From NCBI GenBank assembly GCA_049700195.1, contig JBNAVY010000010.1:1-59530 (forward strand): 59,530 nucleotides of DNA, given 5' to 3'. The stretch comes from JBNAVY01 sp049700195. GTDB taxonomy: Bacteria; Bacillota; Thermoanaerobacteria; Thermoanaerobacterales; Thermoanaerobacteraceae. This document shows, one piece after another, positions 7,287 to 15,686 of this stretch. The notes beneath the pieces are model-generated. The model worked only from the letters and a program-made list of their open reading frames with translations, made no database searches and was not told the origin of the DNA. Numbering within the stretch: position 1 is the first letter of the stretch; each line of letters opens with the position of its first letter. The translations under genes were made by a program, and so were the position numbers.

Positions 7287-7571
7287 ATGAATTTAAAGCC
7301 GCTTGGTGATAGGGTAGTTATAAAGCCAATAGAAGCTGATGAAGTAACAAAAGGCGGTGTTATATTACCAGGTACTGCCAAAGAAAAACCACAGCAAGGT
7401 GAAGTGATTGCAGTAGGTGCTGGAGAATACATAGATGGCAAAAGAGTTGAGCTTGATGTTAAGGTTGGAGACAAAGTTATTTTTTCTAAATATGCAGGAA
7501 CTGAAATAAAATTAGATGGACAAGAATATCTTCTTTTAAGACAGAGTGATATTCTTGCAATTGTAGAATAA
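7287..7571 (+). CDS. groES: Co-chaperonin GroES
   Basis: The heptameric lid of the GroEL folding chamber. The 94-residue length and the start LKPLGDRVVIKP are typical, with the mobile loop near residues 17-32 (EADEVTKGGVILPG) and the conserved end EYLLLRQSDILAIVE. AGAAGGAGGG provides a strong ribosome site. It is the first gene of the CIRCE-controlled groES-groEL operon, and groEL follows after 13 bases. Expected to be induced by heat and by unfolded protein. Confidence 0.98.
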   Translation: MNLKPLGDRVVIKPIEADEVTKGGVILPGTAKEKPQQGEVIAVGAGEYIDGKRVELDVKVGDKVIFSKYAGTEIKLDGQEYLLLRQSDILAIVE

Positions 7572-7584
7572 GGAGGTAATTGTT

Positions 7585-9210
7585 ATGGCAAAAGACATTA
7601 AATATGGTGAAGAGGCTCGCAGAGCATTAGAAAGAGGCGTAAATGCAGTTGCAGATACAGTAAAAGTTACATTAGGACCAAGGGGACGCAATATTGTACT
7701 TGATAAAAAGTATGGTTCTCCTACTATTACTAATGATGGTGTAACAATTGCAAGAGAAATTGAATTAGAAGATCCATTTGAAAATCAAGGTGCACAATTA
7801 CTTAAAGAAGTTGCTACTAAAACAAATGATGTTGCAGGTGATGGTACTACAACAGCTACATTATTAGCACAGGCAATGGTTCGCGAAGGTTTGAAGAATC
7901 TTGCTGCAGGCGCAAATCCAATGCTTTTAAGAAGGGGAATGGCAAAAGCAGTTGATGCAGCAGTAGAAGGATTGAAAAATATTTCAAAAGATGTCGATAG
8001 TAAAGATTCAATAGCACATGTTGCAGCAATTTCAGCTGCAGATGAAGAAATAGGTAATCTTATAGCAGAAGCAATGGACAAGGTAGGGAAAGATGGAGTT
8101 ATTACAGTAGAAGAGTCAAAGACAATGGGTACTACTTTAGAAGTAGTAGAAGGTATGCAATTTGACAGAGGTTATGTATCACCATACATGGTTACAGATA
8201 CAGAGAAAATGGAAGCAATTTTAGAAGAACCAGTAATTTTAATTACTGATAAGAAAATATCAAATATACAGGAAATACTTCCATTACTAGAGCAAGTTGT
8301 TCAGCAAGGTAAAAAACTTCTTATAATTGCTGATGATATAGAAGGAGAAGCACTTGCTACATTGGTTGTAAATAAATTGAGAGGTACATTTACTTGTGTT
8401 GCAGTAAAGGCTCCAGGGTTTGGTGACAGAAGAAAAGAAATGCTCCAGGATATTGCAATTTTAACTGGTGGACAGGTGATTTCTGAAGAATTAGGCTATG
8501 ATTTAAAAGAAGCAAATATAAATATGCTTGGTAAAGCAAGACAAGTAAAAGTAACAAAAGAATATACTACTATTGTTGATGGAGCAGGAAATCCTGCAGA
8601 TATTAAAAATAGAGTAAATCAGATCAAAGTTCAAATTGAAGAAACAACATCAGATTATGACAAGGAAAAATTACAGGAAAGACTTGCTAAATTAGCAGGC
8701 GGTGTTGCAGTTATTCAAGCAGGTGCAGCAACGGAAACTGAACTAAAAGAAAAGAAACACAGAATTGAAGATGCACTTTCAGCGACAAGAGCAGCTGTGG
8801 AAGAAGGTATAGTACCTGGCGGTGGTATTGCATTACTTAATGTAATAGAAAATGTTCAAAAAGTAGTAGATAGTCTTGAAGGAGATTTTAAGACAGGTGC
8901 TAAAATTGTATTAAGAGCATTAGAAGAACCAGTTAGACAAATTGCTGAAAATGCTGGTGTTGAAGGTTCAGTAATTGTTGAAAAAATTAAAGCTGAAAAG
9001 AACCCAACTTATGGATATGATGCGTATAAAGAAGAATTCACAGATATGTTTAAAGCAGGTATTGTAGATCCAACAAAAGTAACAAGATCAGCATTACAAA
9101 ATGCTGCATCAGTGGCATCTATGATACTCACAACAGAAGGTATTGTTGTTGATATACCAGAAAAGAATCCTCCAATGCCAATGCCTGGTGCAGGAATGGA
9201 TATGATGTAA
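7585..9210 (+). CDS. groEL: Chaperonin GroEL
   Basis: The 60-kDa ATP-dependent chaperonin that forms the double-ring folding chamber with GroES. At 541 residues it has normal length. The ATP-site motif GDGTTTATLL is present with Asp86, as are the N-terminal segment TLGPRGRNIVLD and the hydrophobic/met-rich tail MPMPGAGMDMM (a short form of the usual GGM repeat). AAGGAGG precedes ATG. There is one groEL in the window and nothing unusual in it. Ends before a long imperfect hairpin. Confidence 0.98.
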   Translation: MAKDIKYGEEARRALERGVNAVADTVKVTLGPRGRNIVLDKKYGSPTITNDGVTIAREIELEDPFENQGAQLLKEVATKTNDVAGDGTTTATLLAQAMVREGLKNLAAGANPMLLRRGMAKAVDAAVEGLKNISKDVDSKDSIAHVAAISAADEEIGNLIAEAMDKVGKDGVITVEESKTMGTTLEVVEGMQFDRGYVSPYMVTDTEKMEAILEEPVILITDKKISNIQEILPLLEQVVQQGKKLLIIADDIEGEALATLVVNKLRGTFTCVAVKAPGFGDRRKEMLQDIAILTGGQVISEELGYDLKEANINMLGKARQVKVTKEYTTIVDGAGNPADIKNRVNQIKVQIEETTSDYDKEKLQERLAKLAGGVAVIQAGAATETELKEKKHRIEDALSATRAAVEEGIVPGGGIALLNVIENVQKVVDSLEGDFKTGAKIVLRALEEPVRQIAENAGVEGSVIVEKIKAEKNPTYGYDAYKEEFTDMFKAGIVDPTKVTRSALQNAASVASMILTTEGIVVDIPEKNPPMPMPGAGMDMM

Positions 9211-9239
9211 TAAAAAATAGAGAGTTAAGAAATTTATAT

Positions 9240-9300
9240 GATACCTTCAAGGGAATGGTCTATTAATTAGACTATCTCTTTGGAGGTATTTATTTTATAT
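9240..9300 (+). terminator. Terminator of groESL
   Basis: Long imperfect hairpin: ATACCTTCAAGGGAATGGTC pairs, with G-T pairs and mismatches, with the segment ending GGAGGTAT at 9289, around a TTAA loop. The T-rich stretch TATTTTATATTTTT follows. Confidence 0.7.
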
Positions 9301-9310
9301 TTTTGTCATG

Positions 9311-9339
9311 TTGACACAGAAATATAAATTTGATATATT
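9311..9339 (+). promoter_or_regulatory. SigA-type promoter for the guaB riboswitch transcript
   Basis: TTGACA (9311-9316), 17-base spacer, TATATT (9334-9339). Start would be near 9346, about 20 bases before the aptamer. Confidence 0.8.
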
Positions 9340-9364
9340 GTTTATTAAAATTAAATAATTTATT

Positions 9365-9490
9365 AGCTCATATAATCCTGTTAATATGGAATGGGAGTCT
9401 CTACAAGATGGCCAAAAACTATCTTACTATGGGTGGAATGTATTTTAAGCCTTTTTAGGTCTAAGGAATATTCTGCCCTTAGGCTTTTTT
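9365..9490 (+). promoter_or_regulatory. Purine riboswitch, guanine type, controlling guaB
   Basis: The aptamer has P1 (CTCATA 9367-9372 with TATGGG 9429-9434), P2 (CCTGTT with AATGGG), an L2 loop AATATGG, the J2/3 segment GTCTCTAC, P3 (AAGAT with ATCTT) and an L3 loop containing CC for the loop-loop G-C pairs. J3/1 reads TTACTATG: the C in ACTATG is the ligand-pairing position, so guanine or hypoxanthine is expected rather than adenine. L3 (GGCCAAAAACT) departs from the common CCGUAAA. The expression platform is a hairpin GTCTAAGG / CCTTAGGC (9459-9484) followed by six T. Ligand binding should favour termination and turn off GMP synthesis. Confidence 0.9.
9459..9490 (+). terminator. Regulated terminator of the guaB riboswitch
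   Basis: GTCTAAGG (9459-9466) pairs with CCTTAGGC over eight pairs, then TTTTTT. It lies 25 bases after P1 of the aptamer and 110 bases before guaB. Confidence 0.8.
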
Positions 9491-9557
9491 ATATTAGAAT
9501 ACAAATAATAAAGACATTTAACAAACTTTTAGAGTATATGAGCTTTAACAATAATTA

Positions 9558-9566
9558 TGCTATAAT
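9558..9566 (+). promoter_or_regulatory. Possible extended -10 promoter between riboswitch and guaB
   Basis: TGCTATAAT (TGnTATAAT) lies after the riboswitch terminator and 31 bases before the guaB start codon. No good -35 is seen, as is allowed for extended -10 promoters. If active, it would give guaB a basal transcript that bypasses the riboswitch. Confidence 0.4.
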
Positions 9567-9597
9567 ATTTATATAAGTAATAAAGGAGATGTAAAAA

Positions 9598-11052
9598 TTG
9601 GATAATAAGTTTGTGAAAGAAGGTTTAACTTTTGATGATGTTTTATTAATACCTTCAAAATCAGACATTTTGCCACGGGATGTTGATTTAAAAACAAAAC
9701 TTACTCAAAAAATAACATTAAATATACCATTGATGAGTGCAGGAATGGATACTGTTACAGAATCGAAACTTGCCATAGCTATAGCTCGGGAAGGTGGACT
9801 TGGAGTAATTCATAAAAACATGTCCATTGAAAAACAGGCCATAGAGGTTGATAGAGTAAAAAGATCAGAACATGGAGTTATAACAAATCCTTTTTACCTT
9901 TCACCTGAACACAAAATACAAGATGCAGCAGCTTTAATGGAAAGATATAGAATATCAGGTGTACCTATTACTGTTGATTCAAAATTAGTTGGAATAATAA
10001 CCAACAGAGATATAAGGTTTGAAGATAATCTAGAAAGGCCTATAAAAGAAGTAATGACAAAAGACAATTTAGTAACTGCACCTGTTGGGACGACCTTACA
10101 GGAAGCTCAACAAATACTAAAAAAACATAAAATTGAAAAACTTCCTCTTGTTGACGAAAATAATGTTTTAAAAGGCTTGATTACTATAAAAGATATAGAA
10201 AAAGCTGTGGAATTTCCAAATTCTGCAAAGGATAAAAAAGGTAGGCTATTAGCTGCTGCAGCTGTTGGAGTTAATAAAAATATGATGGATAGAGTTAAAG
10301 CTTTAATTGAAGCGGGAGTAGATGTTATTGTTATTGATACAGCTCATGGTCATTCATCTGGTGTACTGGATGCAGTATCACGTATAAAAGAGAAATATCC
10401 TGATGTAGAACTGGTTGCTGGGAATGTTGCTACAGCTGAAGCAACTCGCGACTTAATAAAAAGAGGAGCTGATTGTATAAAGGTAGGGATTGGACCAGGT
10501 TCAATATGTACAACAAGAGTAATTGCAGGTATTGGTGTACCACAGATTACAGCAATTTATGACTGTGCAGAAGAAGCTGACAAATACAAAATTCCAATAA
10601 TAGCTGATGGTGGTATTAAATATTCTGGTGATATTGTAAAAGCCCTTGCAGCTGGTGCTTCAGTTGTTATGATAGGCAGTTTATTTGCAGGAACTGAAGA
10701 AAGCCCTGGAGAAATAGAAATATATCAGGGAAGAAGCTATAAAGTGTATAGAGGAATGGGGTCTATTGCTGCTATGAAAGAAGGAAGCTCAGACAGATAT
10801 TTTCAAGAAGATGCAAAGAAACTGGTTCCTGAAGGTGTAGAAGGGAGAGTCCCTTATAAAGGTGCTTTAAAAGAAACAGTATATCAGATGTTAGGTGGTC
10901 TTAGATCTGGCATGGGTTATTGTGGTGTTATGAATATTGAAGAATTAAGAACAAAAACAAAATTTATAAAAATAACACAGGCAGGATTAACGGAAAGCCA
11001 TCCACATGATATAATAATAACAAAAGAATCTCCAAATTATAATTTAAAATAG
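9598..11052 (+). CDS. guaB: IMP dehydrogenase
   Basis: Oxidises IMP to XMP with NAD, the committed step to GMP. The 484-residue protein has the TIM-barrel core split by a pair of CBS domains (about 95-205; PITVDSKLVGIITNRD is in the first). The catalytic cysteine is Cys304 in GPGSICTTR, and the active-site flap contains YRGMGSIAAM. Translation starts at TTG with AAAGGAGAT upstream, because no ATG fits the conserved N-terminus (KFVKEGLTFDDVLL). Controlled by the guanine riboswitch upstream; guaA follows after 12 bases. Confidence 0.97.
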   Translation: MDNKFVKEGLTFDDVLLIPSKSDILPRDVDLKTKLTQKITLNIPLMSAGMDTVTESKLAIAIAREGGLGVIHKNMSIEKQAIEVDRVKRSEHGVITNPFYLSPEHKIQDAAALMERYRISGVPITVDSKLVGIITNRDIRFEDNLERPIKEVMTKDNLVTAPVGTTLQEAQQILKKHKIEKLPLVDENNVLKGLITIKDIEKAVEFPNSAKDKKGRLLAAAAVGVNKNMMDRVKALIEAGVDVIVIDTAHGHSSGVLDAVSRIKEKYPDVELVAGNVATAEATRDLIKRGADCIKVGIGPGSICTTRVIAGIGVPQITAIYDCAEEADKYKIPIIADGGIKYSGDIVKALAAGASVVMIGSLFAGTEESPGEIEIYQGRSYKVYRGMGSIAAMKEGSSDRYFQEDAKKLVPEGVEGRVPYKGALKETVYQMLGGLRSGMGYCGVMNIEELRTKTKFIKITQAGLTESHPHDIIITKESPNYNLK

Positions 11053-11064
11053 AGGAGGATTTTG

Positions 11065-12603
11065 ATGGGGATTAAACGTGAAGTAATATTAATTTTAGAC
11101 TTTGGCGGGCAATATACTCAATTAATAGCTAGAAGGATAAGGGAAGCAAATGTTTTTTGCGAAATTGTTCCTTATAATATTAAAGCAGAGGAAATCAAGG
11201 AAATTGAGCCTAAAGGTATAGTTTTGTCAGGTGGACCTGCGAGTGTTTATGTTGAAAATGCTCCTACCTGTGATAAAAAAATATTTGAACTGGGATATCC
11301 TGTTTTAGGAATTTGCTATGGAGCACAGCTTATGACACAGGTATTAGGTGGAAAAGTTGCATCTGCACCTGTAAGAGAATATGGTAAAACAGAAGTAGTT
11401 TTGAATAATAACATACCGCTTTTTAAAGGGATTGAAAAGGATACGATTTGCTGGATGAGTCATACAGATCATATAGAACTTCCACCAAAAGATTTTAAAG
11501 TAGTTGCTTCTACTGATAATTGTCCTATTGCAGCTATTGCAAATGTAGAAAAAAATTTATATGCAGTGCAATTTCATCCTGAAGTTATTCATACACCAAG
11601 AGGTGTTGAAATAATTAGAAACTTTCTTTTTGAAATTTGTGATTGTTCTGCAGATTGGACTATGGATTCTTTGATTGAACAAACTGTAAAAGAAGTTAAA
11701 TCAAAAGTTGGTGATAGCAAAGTTGTATGTGCATTGTCTGGCGGTGTTGATTCTTCGGTTGCTGCCGTTTTGGTTGATAGAGCAATACATGATCAGCTAG
11801 TATGCATTTTTGTTGATAATGGATTAATGAGGAAAAATGAAGGTGATATAGTCATTGAAACTTTTAGAAGAAACTATGATATGAATATAATAAGAGTTGA
11901 TGCAAAAGATAGATTTTTAGATAAGCTAAAAGGAGTAACAGATCCTGAACAAAAGAGAAAAATCATAGGCAGTGTTTTCATAGATGTTTTTAAAGAAGAA
12001 GCTTTGAAAATAGGAGATGTAAAATTTTTAGTACAGGGAACTTTATATCCAGATGTCATAGAAAGCGGCAGTCCTGTTGCATCTGTTATAAAAAGTCATC
12101 ACAATGTAGGGGGCCTTCCAGAGAATATTGGTTTTGAACTTATAGAACCATTAAGAATGCTTTTTAAAGATGAAGTAAGACAGGTTGGCAGAGAACTGGG
12201 AATTTCAGATGAGATTTTATACAGACAGCCATTCCCAGGGCCTGGACTTGCAGTTAGAATTTTAGGAGAAATTACTGAAGAAAAGCTTGATATTCTAAGA
12301 GAAGCTGACAGTATTGTACTAAGAGAAATGAAAAAACATGGGTGGTACAATAGAGTCTGGCAGTCTTTTGCTGTACTCCCAGATATTAAGAGCGTTGGAG
12401 TTATGGGGGATGAAAGAACTTATGCTCATGCAATAATACTTAGAGTTGTTGATAGTTTTGATGGCATGACTGCTGATTGGTCTAAACTTCCTTATGATTT
12501 ACTGGAAAATATATCATATAGTATTACAAATGAGGTTTATGGAGTAAACAGGGTTTTATATGATATAACTTCCAAACCGCCAGCTACTATAGAATGGGAA
12601 TAG
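11065..12603 (+). CDS. guaA: GMP synthase (glutamine-hydrolysing)
   Basis: Converts XMP to GMP using ATP and glutamine. The N-terminal class I glutaminase has nucleophile Cys84 in GICYGAQLM and the His/Glu pair in QFHPEV. The central ATP-pyrophosphatase domain has the P-loop SGGVDSSV, and the C-terminal dimerisation domain ends PPATIEWE as usual. The start is ATG 11065, six bases after GAGGAGG; the upstream TTG at 11062 is too close. It is co-transcribed with guaB. The 3' end carries only a weak GAATAGG / CCTATTC hairpin without a T tract, so some reading into the next leader is possible. Confidence 0.97.
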   Translation: MGIKREVILILDFGGQYTQLIARRIREANVFCEIVPYNIKAEEIKEIEPKGIVLSGGPASVYVENAPTCDKKIFELGYPVLGICYGAQLMTQVLGGKVASAPVREYGKTEVVLNNNIPLFKGIEKDTICWMSHTDHIELPPKDFKVVASTDNCPIAAIANVEKNLYAVQFHPEVIHTPRGVEIIRNFLFEICDCSADWTMDSLIEQTVKEVKSKVGDSKVVCALSGGVDSSVAAVLVDRAIHDQLVCIFVDNGLMRKNEGDIVIETFRRNYDMNIIRVDAKDRFLDKLKGVTDPEQKRKIIGSVFIDVFKEEALKIGDVKFLVQGTLYPDVIESGSPVASVIKSHHNVGGLPENIGFELIEPLRMLFKDEVRQVGRELGISDEILYRQPFPGPGLAVRILGEITEEKLDILREADSIVLREMKKHGWYNRVWQSFAVLPDIKSVGVMGDERTYAHAIILRVVDSFDGMTADWSKLPYDLLENISYSITNEVYGVNRVLYDITSKPPATIEWE

Positions 12604-12754
12604 GAAAGAAAAAACAATAGCCTATTCAAAGCATTAAGATTAAATATAAAAAATAAAGTTAAATAATTAAATATAGATTAAAGGCGAATTATATTTTTAA
12701 AATCATAGTAAAAATTCGTAAAAAACTTGACTGATTTATAAAAAATTGATAAGA

Positions 12755-12760
12755 TATAAT
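12755..12760 (+). promoter_or_regulatory. Possible -10 element of the pbuG-pur transcript
   Basis: TATAAT lies about 25 bases before the first aptamer, the expected distance for this leader. The nearby TTGACT (12727-12732) would need a 22-base spacer, so the -35 is not convincing. Confidence 0.45.
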
Positions 12761-12783
12761 TGTAATATAAATTTAATATTTTG

Positions 12784-12855
12784 TGCTCATATAATTTTGG
12801 GGATATGGCCCGAGAGTTTCTACCGAACAACCGTAAATTGTTCGACTATGAGTGA
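12784..12855 (+). promoter_or_regulatory. Guanine aptamer, first half of a tandem riboswitch
   Basis: A textbook purine aptamer: P1 CTCATA (12786-12791) with TATGAG (12847-12852), CATATAAT, L2 GGATATGG, J2/3 TTTCTACC, P3 GAACAA / TTGTTC with L3 CCGTAAA. J3/1 is CGACTATG and the ligand-pairing base is C12846, giving guanine specificity. It is followed with no gap by a second aptamer. P1's 3' strand merges into the 5' strand of that aptamer, which offers a way to make guanine binding oppose folding of the second. Confidence 0.96.
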
Positions 12856-12950
12856 AAGTGTGCCTGAGGGTTCCAGCTTTTTAGCGTTAGGTCCAAGCGG
12901 CACAGGTATTTATATACTACACCTTAGGGATAAAAGCCCGGGAGGACAGG
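12853..12950 (+). promoter_or_regulatory. ykkC-type aptamer, PRPP class, second half of a tandem riboswitch
   Basis: Hallmarks of the ykkC fold are in order: GTGCCTGAGGGTTCC (12860-12874), AGGTCCAAGCGGCACAGG (12889-12906), ACACC (12920-12924) and the terminal signature GGGATAAAAGCCCGGGAGG (12927-12945). The ykkC class has guanidine, ppGpp, PRPP and nucleoside-diphosphate subtypes. The tandem position behind a guanine aptamer, and the downstream permease and purine-synthesis genes, match the published guanine-PRPP tandem arrangement. The 3' strand of the aptamer forms the left arm of the terminator, so ligand binding should block termination. The PRPP call rests on context plus motif, since subtype-specific bases were not checked against an alignment. 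Confidence 0.85.
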
Positions 12951-12998
12951 TTTCACTCTTGTATTGCTGAAATCTGTCTTTCTGGGTATTTTTATTTT
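12936..12998 (+). terminator. Regulated terminator of the tandem riboswitch
   Basis: CCCGGGAGGACAGGTTTCA (12937-12955) pairs with TGAAATCTGTCTTTCTGGG (12967-12985) through Watson-Crick and G-T pairs, followed by TATTTTTATTTTT. The left arm overlaps the conserved CCCGGGAGG of the PRPP-class aptamer. Confidence 0.9.
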
Positions 12999-13038
12999 TA
13001 ATACAAAATTATATATGACAACAAAGGAGGATTTTAAA

Positions 13039-14439
13039 ATGGAAAAAACAGAAGAAATAAAAAGAAGTGTAAATTCAAAGAGACTAAGTGGTTTAGATTT
13101 CCTGGTTGAAAAGCTCTGGAAACTGGAAGAACACAATACTAATGCTAAAACTGAAATTTTAGCAGGTATTACGACTTTTATAACTATGGCTTATATTATG
13201 TTTGTAAACCCTATAATTCTTAAAGAAACAGGGATGAATGCAGGAGCAGTATTTGTAGCGACATGTTTATCTGCTGCTATTGGAACTCTTATGATGGCAT
13301 TTTATGCAAATTATCCTTTTGCTCAGGCACCAGGTATGGGACTTAATGCATTTTTTACTTATACTGTAGTGCTTACAATGGGTTATACATGGCAAGAAGC
13401 CTTGGCTGCTGTTTTCTTTTCAGGTATAATATTTATTTTAATTACAATTTCAGGATTAAGAGAAATGATTGTAGATTCGATTCCAATGTCTTTAAAATAT
13501 GCTGTTAGTGGTGGAATAGGACTTTTTATAGCTTTTATAGGTCTTAAAAATGCTGGGATAATTGTTCCTAATCAAGCCACATATATTGGATTTGGAAATC
13601 TAACAGAACCTGCGACTCTTCTTGCAATAGGTGGACTGTTTATAACAGCAATATTAATGTCAAAAAATATTAAAGGGTCTATTTTACTTGGGATACTTAT
13701 TACTACTGTTTTAGGTATTTTTGTTGGTATTGTAAAATTACCAGATGGCTTTACATTAATGAAAATGCCTCCAAGTATTGCACCTACATTTTTAAAACTT
13801 GATATTAAAGGCTTGCTAGGGATTGGCAAAAATGTTGCAGTTATTTCTGTTATCACAAGTTTTTTGTATGTAGTACTATCTTTTACATTTGTAGATTTAT
13901 TTGATACTATAGGTACATTTATTGGAACCGGTTCAAAAGCAGGTATGCTAGATAAAAATGGTAAAATGCCAAACATGAAAAAAGGGCTTTTATCTGATGC
14001 AATTGCTACAACAGTTGGTTCATTAATTGGTACTTCTACTGTTACAACTTATGTAGAAAGTGCTGCAGGGATAGCTGAAGGAGGCAGAACAGGTCTTACA
14101 GCTCTTACAACAGGAATTTTATTTTTAATAGCATTATTCTTTTCACCTATAGCTCTTCTTGTACCAACACAAGCTACTGCACCTGCACTTATAATAGTAG
14201 GTGTCCTTATGATGGGGTCAATAAAAAATATAAATTTTGATGATTTTACAGAAGCAATGCCTGCTTTTCTTGCTATTGCTGTAATGCCATTTACATTTAG
14301 CATAGCAAATGGTATAGCTGCTGGACTTATTGCATATCCGATAGTGAAATTGGCAGCAGGAAAAGCAAAAGAGATACATCCAATTGTATATATACTTGCA
14401 TTTTTGTTTATATTAAGATTTGCAACTTTAGCAGGTTAA
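13039..14439 (+). CDS. pbuG: NCS2-family purine permease (AzgA/PbuG type)
   Basis: Proton-coupled uptake of guanine, hypoxanthine or adenine across the membrane. The 466-residue protein has 12-14 hydrophobic segments and AzgA-branch motifs: GITTFITMAYIMFVNP near the N-terminus, the substrate-site stretch APGMGLNAFFTY, the later FVDLFDTIGT, and GTSTVTTYVESAAG. AAAGGAGG lies upstream of ATG 13039; an in-frame ATG further up (13015) has no ribosome site and would fall near the terminator. It is the first gene under the tandem riboswitch and precedes purE, so uptake and synthesis share one control. Substrate choice among purines is inferred. Confidence 0.92.
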   Translation: MEKTEEIKRSVNSKRLSGLDFLVEKLWKLEEHNTNAKTEILAGITTFITMAYIMFVNPIILKETGMNAGAVFVATCLSAAIGTLMMAFYANYPFAQAPGMGLNAFFTYTVVLTMGYTWQEALAAVFFSGIIFILITISGLREMIVDSIPMSLKYAVSGGIGLFIAFIGLKNAGIIVPNQATYIGFGNLTEPATLLAIGGLFITAILMSKNIKGSILLGILITTVLGIFVGIVKLPDGFTLMKMPPSIAPTFLKLDIKGLLGIGKNVAVISVITSFLYVVLSFTFVDLFDTIGTFIGTGSKAGMLDKNGKMPNMKKGLLSDAIATTVGSLIGTSTVTTYVESAAGIAEGGRTGLTALTTGILFLIALFFSPIALLVPTQATAPALIIVGVLMMGSIKNINFDDFTEAMPAFLAIAVMPFTFSIANGIAAGLIAYPIVKLAAGKAKEIHPIVYILAFLFILRFATLAG

Positions 14440-14443
14440 AAAT

Positions 14444-14473
14444 TAGCCCAGTTAGATTAATCTAATTGGGTAT
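14444..14473 (+). terminator. Weak hairpin between the permease and purE
   Basis: CCCAGTTAGATT / AATCTAATTGGG with no spare loop bases and only TATTATATT after it. This is more likely an attenuator or mRNA-processing stem that lowers downstream expression than a full stop. Confidence 0.45.
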
Positions 14474-14496
14474 TATATTAAAGAAAGGTGATATTT

Positions 14497-14961
14497 ATGC
14501 AACCTAAAATTGCTGTTGTAGTTGGGAGTAAGTCTGATTTGCCGATAGTTCAAAGATGCACAAAAATATTAGAAATTTTTGATGTGTCTTATGAAGTATT
14601 TGTACTATCAGCACACAGGACACCTTATGAAACACAGGAATTCTCAGTTAATGCTGACAAAACTTTTGATTTAATTATTGCAGGTGCAGGAAAGGCTGCA
14701 CATTTACCAGGTGTAATAGCATCATATACATTACTTCCAGTAATAGGTTTGCCTATTAAATCTTCAACTTTGGATGGACTTGATTCTCTTTTGTCAATTG
14801 TTCAGATGCCAAAAGGCGTACCTGTTGCAACTGTTGCAATAGATGGGGCTGAAAATGCCGCACTTTTAGGATGTCAGATTCTTAGCTTAAAATATCCTTA
14901 TCTTAAAGATGTTTTGCATAATTTCAGAGAAGAAATGGCTAAAGGAGTTTTAGAAAATTGA
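14497..14961 (+). CDS. purE: PurE, phosphoribosylaminoimidazole carboxylase / N5-CAIR mutase
   Basis: Forms CAIR in step 6 of purine synthesis. The 154-residue protein has the PurE fold with VVGSKSD, SAHRTP, AGAGKAAHLPG and SIVQMPKGVPVAT. These look class I (N5-CAIR mutase), which needs PurK, yet no purK lies in this otherwise complete operon, and GAGK replaces the usual GAGG. It could therefore act directly on AIR and CO2. Start ATG 14497 has AAAGGTG six bases upstream; an in-frame GTG at 14488 is part of that ribosome site. Confidence 0.95.
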   Translation: MQPKIAVVVGSKSDLPIVQRCTKILEIFDVSYEVFVLSAHRTPYETQEFSVNADKTFDLIIAGAGKAAHLPGVIASYTLLPVIGLPIKSSTLDGLDSLLSIVQMPKGVPVATVAIDGAENAALLGCQILSLKYPYLKDVLHNFREEMAKGVLEN

Positions 14962-14977
14962 TTTTGGAGGTATAAAT

Positions 14978-15685
14978 ATGGAGAAAAAACAGATGCTTTA
15001 TGAAGGAAAAGCAAAAAAAGTATATTTAACAGATGAGGAAGATTTATATATCATAGAGTATAAAGACGATGCAACTGCTTTTAATGGTTTAAAAAAAGGG
15101 ACTATAGAGCATAAAGGCATACTAAACAATAAAATATCTTCAATAATTTTTGAAATGCTAGAAGATAATAGTATAAATACACATTATATTAAAAGACTTA
15201 GTGAAAGAGAAATGCTTGTAAAAAAAGTAATGATCATTCCGCTTGAAGTTATTATAAGAAATTATGCTGCTGGAAGCATAGTAAAAAGATTAGGTCTTGA
15301 AGAGGGAATTAAATTTAAAAAACCAGTTTTAGAATTTTCATATAAAAATGACGAGTTAGGCGATCCTATGATTAATGAATACCATATACAAGCATTAGAA
15401 TTGGCACAGGAGTATGAAGTAGACAGTATAAAAGAAATGGCTTTTAAAATTAATGAAATATTATCAGAATATTTTTTATTTAAAAATATCATTTTAGTAG
15501 ATTTTAAATTAGAATTTGGAAGAAGTAAAGACGGGATTATTTTAGCTGATGAAATTTCACCTGATACATGCAGATTCTGGGATAAAGAAACAATGAAAAA
15601 ACTTGATAAAGACAGGTTCAGGAAAGATTTAGGTAATGTTGAAGAAGCATATATTGAAATACTTAATAGACTGGAGAGGATATAA
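14978..15685 (+). CDS. purC: SAICAR synthase
   Basis: Joins CAIR and aspartate with ATP to give SAICAR. It is 235 residues, the normal bacterial length. It opens with MLYEGKAKKVY and has VPLEVI-like IPLEVIIRNYAAGS (about 88-101) and the C-terminal ADEISPDTCRFWD motif. GGAGGT precedes ATG. Second pur gene, 16 bases after purE and one base before purS. No purB, the next enzyme, lies in the window. Confidence 0.97.
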   Translation: MEKKQMLYEGKAKKVYLTDEEDLYIIEYKDDATAFNGLKKGTIEHKGILNNKISSIIFEMLEDNSINTHYIKRLSEREMLVKKVMIIPLEVIIRNYAAGSIVKRLGLEEGIKFKKPVLEFSYKNDELGDPMINEYHIQALELAQEYEVDSIKEMAFKINEILSEYFLFKNIILVDFKLEFGRSKDGIILADEISPDTCRFWDKETMKKLDKDRFRKDLGNVEEAYIEILNRLERI

Positions 15686-15686
15686 C

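Noticed and set aside
9391..9576. A 61-codon frame across the guaB riboswitch
   Set aside because: It overlaps the aptamer and terminator and has no ribosome site.
12727..12760. TTGACT-TATAAT as the pur promoter
   Set aside because: The spacer would be 22 bases, too long for SigA.
12746..12970. A 74-codon frame across the tandem riboswitch
   Set aside because: The bases are fully explained by the two aptamers; no ribosome site and no protein-like pattern.
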